64,000 nt of DNA. Origin: Agathobaculum sp. NTUH-O15-33 (GTDB lineage: Bacteria > Bacillota > Clostridia > Oscillospirales > Butyricicoccaceae). The position numbers and the translations under genes were made by a program. The stretch covers positions 1,550,001 to 1,614,000 of the forward strand of contig NZ_CP136187.1 of NCBI RefSeq assembly GCF_033193315.1. The letters run 5' to 3'. The notes under the pieces are model-generated. The model was not told the DNA's origin and did not search any database. It saw nothing but the letters and a program-made list of their open reading frames with translations. The stretch's first letter is position 1, and every line of letters begins with the position of its first letter. Shown piece by piece: positions 16,556 through 31,221 of the stretch.

Positions 16556-17044
16556 TTAGAAATACGCGTCGTCCGCCCATTTTGCGGAGTTTTCGTCAAT
16601 ATAGGTCCAATGAGTTTGCAGGTCCGCGTCATTGCGGATGATATGGTCGTAATAGCCGGTTTGCCATAGGCTGCTGCCGCAAGCACGCCGCGTCATGGCC
16701 TTAAATCCTTTTATAATATTCGGCACCGACGTTTGGGTAGGGCGGGGTGACCCCACCCCGCCGACATCCGGAGAAAGTTCCAGCAGAATATGTATATGGT
16801 TTGGCATGACGACAAAATGCAGTAAACGAACATTATGATATGCTTCGGACATGGTCTGAATTATTTTGCATACTTTTTTGCCGGTTGCCGTGAGCACGGT
16901 GAGCGGCGGGGTGAGGTCACCCCGCCCTACAATCTCGCCCAGCGAATGGACCTTGTTTTTGGTGCAGACCGTCAGGAAATACACGCCGGATTCACTGTAA
17001 TCGTAGGCTTTCAGGCGTGGATGCTTTCTTTTAGGAAGCTGCAT
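16556..17044 (-). CDS. REP-associated tyrosine transposase (RAYT), IS200/Y1 family
   Basis: 162 residues. The HUH nuclease motif is MPNHIHILLEL and the candidate nucleophile tyrosine lies in QTGYYDHIIRN; the N-terminus KRKHPRLKAYDYSESGVYFLTVCTKNK is typical of single-copy RAYT proteins that act on REP palindromes. Two near-identical GC palindromes lie inside the coding sequence (16741-16762 and 16905-16926) and encode the variable loops VGGVGSPRPT and VGRGDLTPPL. Frame and length are intact. Related palindromic fragments occur at 4.1-4.6 kb. Confidence 0.88.
   Translation of the reverse strand: MQLPKRKHPRLKAYDYSESGVYFLTVCTKNKVHSLGEIVGRGDLTPPLTVLTATGKKVCKIIQTMSEAYHNVRLLHFVVMPNHIHILLELSPDVGGVGSPRPTQTSVPNIIKGFKAMTRRACGSSLWQTGYYDHIIRNDADLQTHWTYIDENSAKWADDAYF
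16741..16762. repeat. REP-like palindrome 1 inside the RAYT gene
   Basis: GGCGGGGTG (16741-16749), 4-nt loop, CACCCCGCC (16754-16762). Confidence 0.85.
16905..16926. repeat. REP-like palindrome 2 inside the RAYT gene
   Basis: GGCGGGGTG (16905-16913), loop AGGT, CACCCCGCC (16918-16926). The stem is identical to the copy at 16741. Confidence 0.85.
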
Positions 17045-17090
17045 ACGGGTATCTCCACCTTTGAAAAATGACGTAAGATATTTTGTATAG

Positions 17091-17122
17091 AAAAGCGGCG
17101 GTGTTTTTGCACCGCCGGTTTT
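17091..17122. terminator. Terminator of the proline operon
   Basis: CGGCGGTG (17096-17103) and CACCGCCG (17110-17117), with AAAA on the left (T run on the minus strand) and TTTT on the right. It lies just beyond the CYTH stop. Confidence 0.75.
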
Positions 17123-17133
17123 GCTGTATTTTG

Positions 17134-17727
17134 TTATAGCTTCATTGCCCGGGCGAGCTTGCTTTCGGGCTCCGGGACGAGGGAGAGATGCTCGGCAAGC
17201 TCGGCGGCAAGGGCGTGGAAGGGTTCTTCGCTGCCCACGATATGCTCAAGCTCGATCTCGCACAGCGGCGCCGTTCTGCCTTCATGCTGCAATTCGCCCT
17301 GATCGAGGGCGAGCTCGCACACCGTGTCGTTTTGCTGAATGAGCACGGCGACGCGCATGAAATCCACCGTGCATTGCACGGCAAGCTCGGCCGAAGCGGC
17401 CTTGGCGCACAGATCCTTTGGCGCGCCGGCTTCCGGCAGGTGGGCAAGGCCTTCCTCGATCGTGGCGGCCTCGCACTCGTATTCCTCGTGCGTCCGCATG
17501 CCTTCAGGCGTTGATACGTTGCGCAGCTTCATGCAGCACACGCCGCGGCTGTTTTCCAGCCGCAGACGAAGCGCCGCCTCGTTTTGGCGTAAAAGTCCGT
17601 CCGCGGAGTCAAAATACTGCGACCTCATGTGGATGGTTCGGCTGGCGCTGCCCAGCCTGCCGGATGCCCACAGCAGCGCGCCGCCGAGCAAGGCTTCGTC
17701 CGCACGCCATTTGTATTCACGTTCCAT
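17134..17727 (-). CDS. CYTH domain protein (triphosphate-processing fold)
   Basis: 197 residues. The N-terminal EREYKWR gives the CYTH signature ExExK; further basic and acidic barrel residues follow (ALRLRLENS, CMKLRN, EYECE, CELALDQGEL, CEIELEHIVG). CYTH enzymes hydrolyse or cyclise triphosphates (inorganic triphosphatase, ThTPase, class IV cyclase); a bacterial protein of this size is most likely a triphosphatase. ATG and the proA stop share one base, so translation is coupled. Its link with proline synthesis is unexplained. Confidence 0.83.
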   Translation of the reverse strand: MEREYKWRADEALLGGALLWASGRLGSASRTIHMRSQYFDSADGLLRQNEAALRLRLENSRGVCCMKLRNVSTPEGMRTHEEYECEAATIEEGLAHLPEAGAPKDLCAKAASAELAVQCTVDFMRVAVLIQQNDTVCELALDQGELQHEGRTAPLCEIELEHIVGSEEPFHALAAELAEHLSLVPEPESKLARAMKL

Positions 17728-18974
17728 TAACGCACCTGTCCGTTTCCATATACGATATATTTGGTGGAGGTGAGCGCGGTCAAGCCCATGGGCCCGCGCG
17801 CGTGGAGCTTTTGGGTGGAAATGCCGATCTCGGCGCCAAAGCCGAACTCAAACCCGTCGGTAAAGCGGGTGGAAGCGTTGACATAGACGGCGGCGGCGTC
17901 GATCTCTTCCAGAAAACGCTGGGAAGACGCGTAATCGCGGGTAACGATACACTCGGAGTGGCCGGTGTTATAGCGGTTAATGTGATCGATCGCTTCGTCC
18001 AGCGAATCGACCACCTTGACCGAGATCTCAAAATCGAGGTACTCCTTGCCCCAATCCTCATCCGTGGCGGGCAGGACGGCTTCGCCTAAGATCTCCTGCG
18101 TGCGCGGACAGCCGTGCAGCTTGACGCCGCTCGGCGCGAGGCCCTCGGCCGCCATGGGCAAAAAGGCCGCCGCAACGTCGCGGTGGACGAGCAGACTCTC
18201 AGCCGCGTTGCACACGGAGGGGCGTTGGCACTTGGCGTTGACCAGAATGCTCTGCGCCATGGCGAGGTCGGCCGTGGAATCGACATAAACGTGGCAGTTG
18301 CCGGTGCCCGTTTCGATGACCGGCACGGTCGCGTTTTGCACGACCGTTTGGATCAGCCCGGCCCCGCCGCGCGGGATCAGCACGTCGAGATAGCCGTTCA
18401 GGCGCATCATTTGGTTCGCGCTGTCACGCGTCGTATCCTCCACAAGGTTGATGGCGTTCTCCGGCAGGCCCTCGGCGGCGAGCGCCGCGCGCATCAGCCC
18501 GGTTAAGCACAGGGAAGAGTGGAACGCCTCCTTGCCGCCGCGCAGGATGCAGGCCGAACCCGCCTTGAAGCATAATGCCGCCGCGTCCACGGTGACATTG
18601 GGGCGCGCTTCGTATATGATGCCGATCACGCCCATGGGCACGCGCTTTTCGCCGATGTTCAGGCCCGAGGGCGTTTTGCGCATCCAAAGCATTTCCCCGA
18701 TCGGATCGGGCAGATCGGCCACCTTACGGCAACCCTCCGCTATGCCCGCGATGCGCTTTTCATCAAGCATCAGCCGGTCGATCAGACCCTCGCCAAGGCC
18801 GCTTGCGCGGCCGGCCTCGATATCGGCACGGTTGGCGGCGATGATCTCGTCCGTGTGCGCCAAAAGCGCGTCCGCAATGGCCGATAGGCCCCGGTTTTTG
18901 TCGTTCGTGCCCAGCTTGGCAACGGCGCGCTTTGCTTCGTTTGCGTCGCGGGCAATGTCCATCAGTTGTCTCAT
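17727..18974 (-). CDS. proA: Gamma-glutamyl phosphate reductase (glutamate-5-semialdehyde dehydrogenase)
   Basis: 415 residues, full length. Reduces glutamyl-5-phosphate to the semialdehyde with NADPH, second step of proline synthesis. The catalytic cysteine lies in AKCQRPSVCNAAESLL; other family strings are IGIIYEARPNVTVDAAALCFKAGSACILRGGKEA and NTGHSECIVTRDYASSQRFL. The start overlaps the end of the alpha/beta hydrolase gene by 4 nt, and the stop overlaps the CYTH gene by 1 nt. Confidence 0.95.
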   Translation of the reverse strand: MRQLMDIARDANEAKRAVAKLGTNDKNRGLSAIADALLAHTDEIIAANRADIEAGRASGLGEGLIDRLMLDEKRIAGIAEGCRKVADLPDPIGEMLWMRKTPSGLNIGEKRVPMGVIGIIYEARPNVTVDAAALCFKAGSACILRGGKEAFHSSLCLTGLMRAALAAEGLPENAINLVEDTTRDSANQMMRLNGYLDVLIPRGGAGLIQTVVQNATVPVIETGTGNCHVYVDSTADLAMAQSILVNAKCQRPSVCNAAESLLVHRDVAAAFLPMAAEGLAPSGVKLHGCPRTQEILGEAVLPATDEDWGKEYLDFEISVKVVDSLDEAIDHINRYNTGHSECIVTRDYASSQRFLEEIDAAAVYVNASTRFTDGFEFGFGAEIGISTQKLHARGPMGLTALTSTKYIVYGNGQVR

Positions 18975-19936
18975 TGGTGCACCTCTTTTTCTGCTTTTGC
19001 CAGCTGCTCGCGTATATGGCGCGCGAACAGATCAGGTCGATCAATCATCGGGCTGTGGCCACAGTCCGCCATCACGACAAGCTGCTTTTCCGGCGCGTCT
19101 ATGCGGTCGAAGTAGCGTTCGACCGGCGCAAGGTGGGTGATATGATCGCGCGCGCCCTGTATGAACAGCGCGGGAACGCGCCAGTGCGCGCTGAACCGGG
19201 TAAGATCGAAAACGTTCATGCAGGCGCACAGCAGCGGCGTGCTTGTCAAGTTGCCTCGGATAATATCGATCAGGTCGCGTTTTTGAAGCGTGGGGCTGCG
19301 CCGCACGGCGGGGATCAGCGGTACCGGGTTTGGCTCGCGCAGGCCGTATTTGTTGCGCAGTTTGGTCATGGCGGCGTAGTGGCGCAAGCCTTTTTTATCC
19401 CAGTGGTCGGGCGGATAGGGCTGCATGGAAGCGAATCGCGCCTGATCGCGCGGCGTGCCGCGTTCGGCCAGCGCCTTGCGCAGCGCCGCGGTCGAAGCCT
19501 GCTCGGCCGCCGTCATGGAAACGACCTGTCCAACGCCGATATAGCGCGCGATCCGCTCCGGATGGCGCAGCGCGTACAGCGCGCCAAGCACCGTGCCCCA
19601 AGAGTGGCCCAGCAAAACGATGGGGGAGCCGGGAAAACGCTTTTTCAGTAGCTTGATCACGCCGTCCAAATCATGAAGCATCAGGCCGATCGAAAGCGGC
19701 GCGTCGGGATTACGGCGCAGCGTGCGTCCCGCGCCGCGCTGGTCGTAAAAGGCAAGGGTGCAGGCGTCGCCCAACATGTCATGGTGAGCATATGCAAAGC
19801 AGCTTTCGCTTACGCCCGGCCCGCCATGGAGAAACAGGACCAAGGGCTTGCCGGGCGCGGCGGGCAAGGTGAGCAGATAGGTCTCCGTGCCGTTCAGCGG
19901 AATAAATTCTTCAATCCAGTTTTGCGCCTGCTTCAT
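18971..19936 (-). CDS. Alpha/beta hydrolase, proline iminopeptidase-like
   Basis: 321 residues with the alpha/beta hydrolase fold. Visible are the oxyanion HGGPG motif (LFLHGGPGVSES), the nucleophile elbow GHSWG (about residue 115), an acid in FIQGARDH and the catalytic His in ADCGHSPMI, with a cap region between. HGGPG plus DQRGAGRT is typical of prolyl aminopeptidases (S33), which release N-terminal proline. Its location between proB and proA fits a proline-related role, though other S33 substrates are possible. It starts 23 nt after the proB stop. Confidence 0.85.
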   Translation of the reverse strand: MKQAQNWIEEFIPLNGTETYLLTLPAAPGKPLVLFLHGGPGVSESCFAYAHHDMLGDACTLAFYDQRGAGRTLRRNPDAPLSIGLMLHDLDGVIKLLKKRFPGSPIVLLGHSWGTVLGALYALRHPERIARYIGVGQVVSMTAAEQASTAALRKALAERGTPRDQARFASMQPYPPDHWDKKGLRHYAAMTKLRNKYGLREPNPVPLIPAVRRSPTLQKRDLIDIIRGNLTSTPLLCACMNVFDLTRFSAHWRVPALFIQGARDHITHLAPVERYFDRIDAPEKQLVVMADCGHSPMIDRPDLFARHIREQLAKAEKEVHQ

Positions 19937-19959
19937 GTTTACAGCTCCCTTCGCGCCTG

Positions 19960-20763
19960 TCAGGCACGCTCTCTGGCAAACAGCGTGCCCACCGGTTTAC
20001 CATCCACGATGTCGTATAAAATATCGGCGTTTTCGCCGTTGGCCACCAGCATGGGGATGCCCGCGTCCATGCACAGCTCGGCGGCGGTCAGCTTGGTCGC
20101 CATGCCGCCCGTGCCGCCGGACGAGCCCGGCCCGCCCGCCATGCGGCGCACCTTCGCGTCGATGTTGGAGATTAGGGGCAGCAGCTTTGCCTGCGGGTTT
20201 TTGCGGGGATCGGAATCGTAAAGACCGTCGATATCGGTGAAGATGATGAGCAGATCGGCTTCGCACATGCGCGCGACAACGGCGGAAAGCGTATCGTTAT
20301 CGCCGAAGTTTTCGATATGCACCAGCTCGGCGGTGGCGACGGTGTCGTTTTCGTTGATGATCGGGACGACGCCGGTCTGCAAAAGCGCGGAAAAGGTGTT
20401 GTGAATGTTTTCCCGCTGGCCGTCGTTCGTGATATTTTCCCGTGTCAGTAATATTTGCGCAACATTGATGCCGTATTCCAAGAACATTTTGTCGTATATA
20501 TGCATCAGCTCGCATTGGCCCACCGCGGCGGCGGCCTGTTTCATGGAAAGCTTATGCGGCCGCTCCCGCAGGCCGAGCTTGGCCGCGCCCACGGTTACCG
20601 CGCCGGAGGATACCAAAACCATTTCAAAACCGCGGTTTTGCAAATCGCAGATGCAGCGGACGAGCTGCTCGATGCGCCGGATGTTGAGCTTGCCGTTATC
20701 ATAAGTAAGCGTAGAGGTGCCGACCTTGACGACGATACGCCGCACCTCGTTGATGTTGAGCAT
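19960..20763 (-). CDS. proB: Glutamate 5-kinase (short form, no PUA domain)
   Basis: 267 residues. Phosphorylates glutamate, first and normally feedback-controlled step of proline synthesis. The amino acid kinase fold is complete: [78 protein letters not shown]. The C-terminal PUA domain of the roughly 370-residue enzymes is absent, as in several Firmicute short forms. AAGGAG lies 8 nt before the ATG. First gene of proB-hydrolase-proA-CYTH. Confidence 0.93.
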   Translation of the reverse strand: MLNINEVRRIVVKVGTSTLTYDNGKLNIRRIEQLVRCICDLQNRGFEMVLVSSGAVTVGAAKLGLRERPHKLSMKQAAAAVGQCELMHIYDKMFLEYGINVAQILLTRENITNDGQRENIHNTFSALLQTGVVPIINENDTVATAELVHIENFGDNDTLSAVVARMCEADLLIIFTDIDGLYDSDPRKNPQAKLLPLISNIDAKVRRMAGGPGSSGGTGGMATKLTAAELCMDAGIPMLVANGENADILYDIVDGKPVGTLFARERA

Positions 20764-20873
20764 GGTAATATCTCCTTGTTACACACATTTGTATCCAGCT
20801 TTATTTTAGCACAGCAAAACGTCCCGCACAAGGCAAACAAAAAATGTTTCTTTTTCCGCCGGTATCTCGGAAG

Positions 20874-21668
20874 TCAGCCCAGCGCCACGTCGAGGATCAT
20901 CATCGCGAGAAAGCCCGCCATGACGCCCATGGTGCCAAGGTTGGAATGCTCGCCCAAATGGGCTTCGGGAATCAGTTCTTCTACTACAACATAGAGCATC
21001 GCGCCCGCCGCCGCCGCGAGCAGCCACGGCATCAGAGGGGCGATATCCTTCGCCAGCAGCACGACTAAAATGCCAAAGATCGGTTCGACGACGCCGGACA
21101 GGCTGCCGTAAAGGAACGAACGGCCCGCGGAAAGGCCTTCCTGCCGAAGCGGCAGGGCGACGGCAGCGCCCTCCGGGAAGTTCTGTATGCCAATTCCGAC
21201 GGCGAGCGCCAGCGCGGCGGCATACATGGCGGGATCGCCCCCGTGCTGCGCCGCCAGCGCGAACGACAGGCCGACGGCCATGCCCTCCGGTATATTGTGC
21301 AGTGTCACCGCGAGCACCAAAAGCGTGGTGCGGTGAAGCGAAGAGGGCAGGCCCTCAGGCGTATCGCCGTCCGGGTGAAGGTGGGGCAGCAGTTGGTCAA
21401 GCAGCAGCAGCAGCCCCACGCCGAGCAGGAAACCGCCTGCGGCGGGGACCCAGCCGACCATGCCCTGCGCTTCCGCTTCCTCAATAGCGGGCACCAGCAG
21501 GCTCCATACGGAAGCCGCGATCATCACGCCCGCGGCAAAACCAAGGCACAGGCGCTGCAACGTTCTGCTTTGGCCGCGGCGCACCAGAAAAACAAGAGCC
21601 GCGCCAAGCGTTGTCATGAAAAATGTAAAGCCGGTACCGGCGGCCGCGTAGGCGAGTGGACTGGACAT
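20874..21668 (-). CDS. ZIP family divalent metal transporter
   Basis: 264 residues with eight expected transmembrane segments. ZIP metal-binding helices are visible as TLHNIPEGMAVGLSFA and IQNFPEGAAVALPL, with the His-rich loop LLPHLHPDGDTPEG between helices 3 and 4. It likely imports zinc, iron or manganese. GTG 21677 overlaps the RBS; ATG 21668 with AAGGAG 8 nt upstream is chosen. Its promoter carries an extended perfect palindrome at the -10 box, so metal-dependent repression is likely. Confidence 0.9.
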   Translation of the reverse strand: MSSPLAYAAAGTGFTFFMTTLGAALVFLVRRGQSRTLQRLCLGFAAGVMIAASVWSLLVPAIEEAEAQGMVGWVPAAGGFLLGVGLLLLLDQLLPHLHPDGDTPEGLPSSLHRTTLLVLAVTLHNIPEGMAVGLSFALAAQHGGDPAMYAAALALAVGIGIQNFPEGAAVALPLRQEGLSAGRSFLYGSLSGVVEPIFGILVVLLAKDIAPLMPWLLAAAAGAMLYVVVEELIPEAHLGEHSNLGTMGVMAGFLAMMILDVALG

Positions 21669-21744
21669 AAAAAACACTCCTTTTCAAATTGGATGATAAC
21701 CGCGCTTGCAATTTCTCATTGTATGCGAGACGCGGGTAAGTGGG

Positions 21745-21798
21745 TTTAAGTTAGCTTGTGCTAACTTAAAGTATAGCGCGGTTTCTCATCTGTGTCAA
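21745..21798 (-). promoter_or_regulatory. Promoter and operator of the ZIP transporter gene
   Basis: Minus strand TTGACA (21793-21798), 17-bp spacer, TATACT (21770-21775). Directly at and after the -10 lies a perfect palindrome, TTTAAGTTAGC (21745-21755), TTGT, GCTAACTTAAA (21760-21770). The TTAG..CTAA halves recall DtxR/MntR-type sites; the regulator is not in the window. Confidence 0.85.
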
Positions 21799-21838
21799 GC
21801 AGCCAAGCCGCGGCATACAATGCGGGGAGGAAAGGGGC

Positions 21839-25938
<4,100 letters not shown>

Positions 25939-25951
25939 GTAGATAGTAAGC

Positions 25952-25991
25952 AAAGAGGTCTTCGGAGCAAAACTTCGGAGACCTCTTTTTA
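25952..25991 (+). terminator. Terminator of collagen gene A
   Basis: AAAGAGGTCT (25952-25961) and AGACCTCTTT (25979-25988) followed by further T. Confidence 0.85.
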
Positions 25992-26042
25992 TAATTTTTG
26001 GCTAAAACAGCGCACCGGAAGTGGGCATTCGGCATACGCGCC

Positions 26043-27893
<1,851 letters not shown>

Positions 27894-27996
27894 GCATAAG
27901 CACGATACGGTTTCGCTTCAGTGATGTTTGGTGGCACACCAAAAACTCCGATTCTGTCAGCCGTTAACTTTGACACGAGCAACGGGCGGTCTCGCG

Positions 27997-28050
27997 GAAT
28001 AAGATGAAAATAGCCGGCCGGCTGTGGCCGTGCCGGCGCTGAGAGAAAGG
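27997..28050 (+). promoter_or_regulatory. Shared leader module of collagen gene C
   Basis: GAATAAGATGAAAATAGCC at 27997, GC hairpin GCCGG...CCGGC, then GAAAGGATG before ATG 28060. Confidence 0.55.
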
Positions 28051-28059
28051 ATGAATGGC

Positions 28060-28935
28060 ATGCATGACCCTATGGATTATAACGGCTGCGACGATCCGCT
28101 GAACAGCCTGATGAATGAGCTGAAAAGGGGTTGCGGCTGCGGCTGCGACGGTCCCAAGCCGCCCTGCCCGCCGCCCTGCCCGCGACCGTGCCCGACCGGC
28201 CCGACCGGAGCGACAGGCCCCAGTGGACCGACCGGTGCAACCGGCCCAAGCGGTGCGACCGGCGCAACCGGTGCAACCGGCCCAAGCGGTCCGACCGGTG
28301 CGACCGGTGCGACCGGCCCAAGCGGCCCGACCGGCTCGACAGGAGCAACCGGAGCAACCGGAGCGACAGGAGCAACGGGCGCCACCGGCGCGACTGGCGC
28401 CACCGGCGCAACAGGCGCCACCGGCCCTGCCGGAGACGCCGCGGCATGCGCCTGTGTCGCGCAAATGAGAAACCTGCTGCGCCAGATCATTCAGTTGTAT
28501 CCCACGACCAATATCGTCGTTGCGATGGAGAGCGGCAATAATGCCAGCGGCCGCCCGGGCAGTCTGCTGCCCGCGCCGAACACGAACCCCAACGCTGGCC
28601 TGTTCCAACTCGTCAACGCGCAGGGCGTGCCGCAGGAAGCGCTTTCTATTTGCAGGATCGCGTCCGTACGGTTGACCAGCAGCACCTACAACAACGCGAT
28701 CACCTACCTGCCCACGCCGACGCCCACGCCGACCGGCTGCGCGGCGGACTGTGAAGCGGCTGTGCGCGCTTATCTGCCGGTTGGCACGGCGGGCGTTGAC
28801 ATCAACGCGGGCGGGCAGACCGTCGGTCAAGGCACGGTGCTGAAAAACGAGTACGGCGTCGTCGTTTTGGTCGGCCCGAATAACAGCGACCCCACGTTTG
28901 TATCCACCTGCAAGGCGGAGATATTGACCAAGTAA
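28060..28935 (+). CDS. Collagen-like protein C with Cys-containing C-terminal domain
   Basis: 291 residues. N-terminal module [20 protein letters not shown] with CGCGCD and [10 protein letters not shown], then about 27 Gly-X-Y triplets (GAT, GPS, GPT). The C-terminal domain of roughly 165 residues ([19 protein letters not shown], then [34 protein letters not shown]) differs from BclA and BclB domains and carries several cysteines that may cross-link it into the spore coat or exosporium (inference). Family of this domain not recognised. A terminator follows. Confidence 0.83.
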   Translation: MHDPMDYNGCDDPLNSLMNELKRGCGCGCDGPKPPCPPPCPRPCPTGPTGATGPSGPTGATGPSGATGATGATGPSGPTGATGATGPSGPTGSTGATGATGATGATGATGATGATGATGATGPAGDAAACACVAQMRNLLRQIIQLYPTTNIVVAMESGNNASGRPGSLLPAPNTNPNAGLFQLVNAQGVPQEALSICRIASVRLTSSTYNNAITYLPTPTPTPTGCAADCEAAVRAYLPVGTAGVDINAGGQTVGQGTVLKNEYGVVVLVGPNNSDPTFVSTCKAEILTK

Positions 28936-28961
28936 ACGCTCACCGGGTGTATGGAACAGTA

Positions 28962-28996
28962 AAAAAGCCTTCGGCGCATTGCGTCGAAGGCTTTTT
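28962..28996. terminator. Terminator of collagen gene C
   Basis: AAAAAGCCTTCG and CGAAGGCTTTTT form a 12-bp stem around GCGCATTGCGT; symmetric, so bidirectional. Confidence 0.85.
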
Positions 28997-29031
28997 AACG
29001 GCCGTAATGATGCGCAGGGGCAGGGCGGGAT

Positions 29032-29084
29032 GAATAGGATGAATTGAGCCGGTCGGCATTGCGGCCGATCGGCTTTGGAAAGGA
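29032..29084 (+). promoter_or_regulatory. Shared leader module of collagen gene D
   Basis: GAATAGGATGAATTGAGCC at 29032, GC hairpin GCCGGTCGGC with GCCGATCGGC, then GGAAAGGATG before ATG 29093. Confidence 0.6.
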
Positions 29085-29092
29085 TGGATGGA

Positions 29093-30112
29093 ATGTTTGA
29101 ATCCATAAACGATAAAGACTGCGGCGGATCGCTGAACGACTGGATGGACGCGTTGCGCCGCGACTGCGGCTGTGAGCATGCCGAGCCGCCTTGCCCGCCG
29201 CCGTGTCCGCCCGGCCATACCGGGCCGACAGGGCCAACCGGCGCGACCGGCGCGACGGGGAGAACCGGCCCCACAGGGCCGGCCGGCGCGACCGGCGCAA
29301 CAGGTGCGACCGGCCCGACCGGCCCGGCCGGAATGAACGGTATGCGCGGCGCCACCGGTGCGACCGGCCCGCGAGGCGCGACCGGCGCAATGGGGTTTCC
29401 CGGACCGATCGGCCCCACGGGCGCTACAGGCGTCTCAGGTATCCGGGGCGTAACCGGTGCGACAGGTCCGACCGGGGCCACCGGGGCCACCGGCGCGGCC
29501 GGAAGCCAAGGCGCTACGGGCGTGGCCGGCCCAACCGGCGCCACAGGAATGACCGGGGCCACCGGCCCAACAGGCGCCACGGGGCCAACCGGGGCCACCG
29601 GCCCCCAAGGGGCTGCGGGAGCGACCGGAGAAGCGGGTCCGGCCGGTTTGGACGGGGCCACCGGCCCAGCGGGACCGACCGGGGCAACGGGCGCTACCGG
29701 CGCCGCGCCGGAGGATGTTTTCGCATCCTTCGCCACGTTTGGCGTAGCGTTTGCCGACGCGACCCAAATTCCGTTGGGTACCGTCACCGCCGATCCCACC
29801 GGGCAGATCGTTTTGACCGATACCACACGAATTACGCTTGCGCCGGGCTATTATTTGCTTTCGTACCATGTATCCATCATTTTAAGGGAAGCAGGGTATA
29901 TGCAGATCACGCCGTTTTACAGCGGCAGATCGCACATTGAATACGGGATCTACTTCAAAACCGGTTCGCCGGTGTCCAGCGCCTATGGTTCCAATGCGAT
30001 CATTATCAATGTGCCGGAAGAAACGCGCTTTTCGCTCACCTACAACAGCAATGCGAGCGGCAGCGACGGCGCCGCGACCGTGGCCGTCGTCAAGCTAAAC
30101 AGAACGGTTTGA
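29093..30112 (+). CDS. Collagen-like spore-surface protein D (BclA-like)
   Basis: 339 residues. N-terminal module [20 protein letters not shown] with CGCEH and CPPPCPPG. Collagen triplets are more varied than in A-C (GRT, GPR, GMN, GFP, GIR, GSQ, GLD mixed with GAT and GPT), with no interrupting beta module. The C-terminal domain of about 140 residues ([54 protein letters not shown]) looks like a TNF/C1q-type BclA head. ATG 29093 has AAAGGA upstream. It ends 2 nt from the convergent ACT gene, with no obvious terminator between. Confidence 0.85.
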   Translation: MFESINDKDCGGSLNDWMDALRRDCGCEHAEPPCPPPCPPGHTGPTGPTGATGATGRTGPTGPAGATGATGATGPTGPAGMNGMRGATGATGPRGATGAMGFPGPIGPTGATGVSGIRGVTGATGPTGATGATGAAGSQGATGVAGPTGATGMTGATGPTGATGPTGATGPQGAAGATGEAGPAGLDGATGPAGPTGATGATGAAPEDVFASFATFGVAFADATQIPLGTVTADPTGQIVLTDTTRITLAPGYYLLSYHVSIILREAGYMQITPFYSGRSHIEYGIYFKTGSPVSSAYGSNAIIINVPEETRFSLTYNSNASGSDGAATVAVVKLNRTV

Positions 30113-30114
30113 TC

Positions 30115-30501
30115 TTAACGGCAAGCGGGCGGCGCTTCGCTGACCGCATAGCCGTTTTGCCTTAAGACGGCGATTGCGCGGTCGAAGTTTTCCGCCTTGG
30201 TCAGGATATAGTCGGTATTAAAGGTAGAGATCGCAAAAATACCGATGCCCTCTTCGGCCAGCAGGGCGGAGAGCTTGGACAAAATTCCGATCAGCGAAAA
30301 ATCCAGCTCGCCCTCGATGCGAAACGCTTTCCAGCCGTGCTCGCAGGCAGTCGTCCGCGCGGGCACGCGCTGGGTTTCGCATACCAGAGAAAGCTCCTCG
30401 TCCGTTTTGCCGATAAAGCAAAAACCGCCGGTGAGATCGATGAGCGAGGGATCGTCCAGCTTACACACGGAAAAATCCCGGTCAATGATTTGAAGGGTCA
30501 T
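30115..30501 (-). CDS. ACT domain protein
   Basis: 128 residues. Two ACT-like halves are suggested: LQIIDRDFSVCKLDD and, later, FSLIGILSKLSALLAEEGIGIFAISTFNTDYILTKAENFDRAIAVLRQNGY, the latter close to the CASTOR/ACT_7 type seen in small bacterial amino-acid-binding proteins. It probably senses a small ligand in the cytoplasm. ATG 30501 has AAAGGAG 12 nt upstream and gives the usual MTLQ start; a frame to 30555 is open. It converges on collagen gene D. Confidence 0.82.
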   Translation of the reverse strand: MTLQIIDRDFSVCKLDDPSLIDLTGGFCFIGKTDEELSLVCETQRVPARTTACEHGWKAFRIEGELDFSLIGILSKLSALLAEEGIGIFAISTFNTDYILTKAENFDRAIAVLRQNGYAVSEAPPACR

Positions 30502-30620
30502 AATAGGTTGATTCTCCTTTGCGAATTCGTCGCATTTTTTATCATTGTAATACACGGCTATGCGCCTGTCAAACGGCTGATCGGGCTTGCATCATTATTC
30601 CAGCTTTTGATTTGACCCTT

Positions 30621-30768
30621 GCTGTGGTATAATAGCCGCAAAACGGCTATTATACCCGGATTAAATTAATTATACCACCAGCGGCGCATAAGTGTATTTT
30701 AACACTTCGAAAATGCTTGCCGCTGTGGTATAATAGCCGTAAAGCAGCAATTATACCATCAGCGGCGC
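30621..30768. repeat. Paired palindromic repeats in the ACT-DUF3783 gap
   Basis: The 18-mer GCTGTGGTATAATAGCCG occurs at 30621-30638 and 30723-30740, and TTATACCAYCAGCGGCGC at 30670-30687 and 30751-30768. The first forms a perfect 13-bp hairpin (30626-30638 with 30644-30656); the second forms an imperfect stem (30719-30734 with 30750-30766). No gene lies in this 350-bp gap; TATAAT at 30809-30814 within TGATATAAT may be the next gene's extended -10. Confidence 0.75.
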
Positions 30769-30851
30769 CTATCGGAATCCCGATATCTCTCGTTTACCCG
30801 CCGCGGTGATATAATGAAAAACAACACACTGGCAGAGGAGTGACGCCATAT

Positions 30852-31221
30852 ATGAGAGAGACGGTTTTATATTACGAGCCCGGCGACAAGGCGCGGGCGG
30901 AAGCGCTCAAGGGCGTGCTGGTTCGTCTGGGCGTGCGCATTAAAAACGTCGGAGCGGGGGAGACCGGGCAAACGGTCGGTTTTCTGTTGGGCCGCAAGGG
31001 CTTTGAGGGGCGCGCGGAGCCTGAAAAATCCGGCGCTGGCCGAACCTCTGCTCGTTCTGGACGGATTTGACGATAAGCGCCTAGAGATATTGCTGCGTGA
31101 AATGAAAAAAACAGGCGTTTCCGTGCCATACAAGGCGGTCGTGACCGAGACCAACTGCGCATGGCTGCTGCACCAGCTTTACGAGGAGCTGGCCGAAGAG
31201 CATGAGGCGATGAGCCGATGA
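30852..31221 (+). pseudogene. DUF3783 family protein, frame broken by one base
   Basis: The first frame reads MRETVLYYEPGDKARAEALK ... GFLLGRKGFEGRAEPE; the +1 frame then reads NPALAEPLLVLDGFDDKRLE ... NCAWLLHQLYEELAEEHEAM. Together they give a normal DUF3783 protein of about 122 residues. The likely site is AAAAA (about 31023-31027), though GGGG at about 31009-31012 would also serve; total length is 3n+1. The last codons overlap the OGG gene start by 4 nt (ATGA), so the downstream frame is the native one. It may be intact in the cell if this is a sequence error. Function unknown. Confidence 0.8.

Noticed and set aside
27927-27943. Small hairpin TTTGGTG-GCA-CACCAAA after collagen gene B as a terminator
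   Set aside because: Only 7 bp with a 3-nt loop and no T run.
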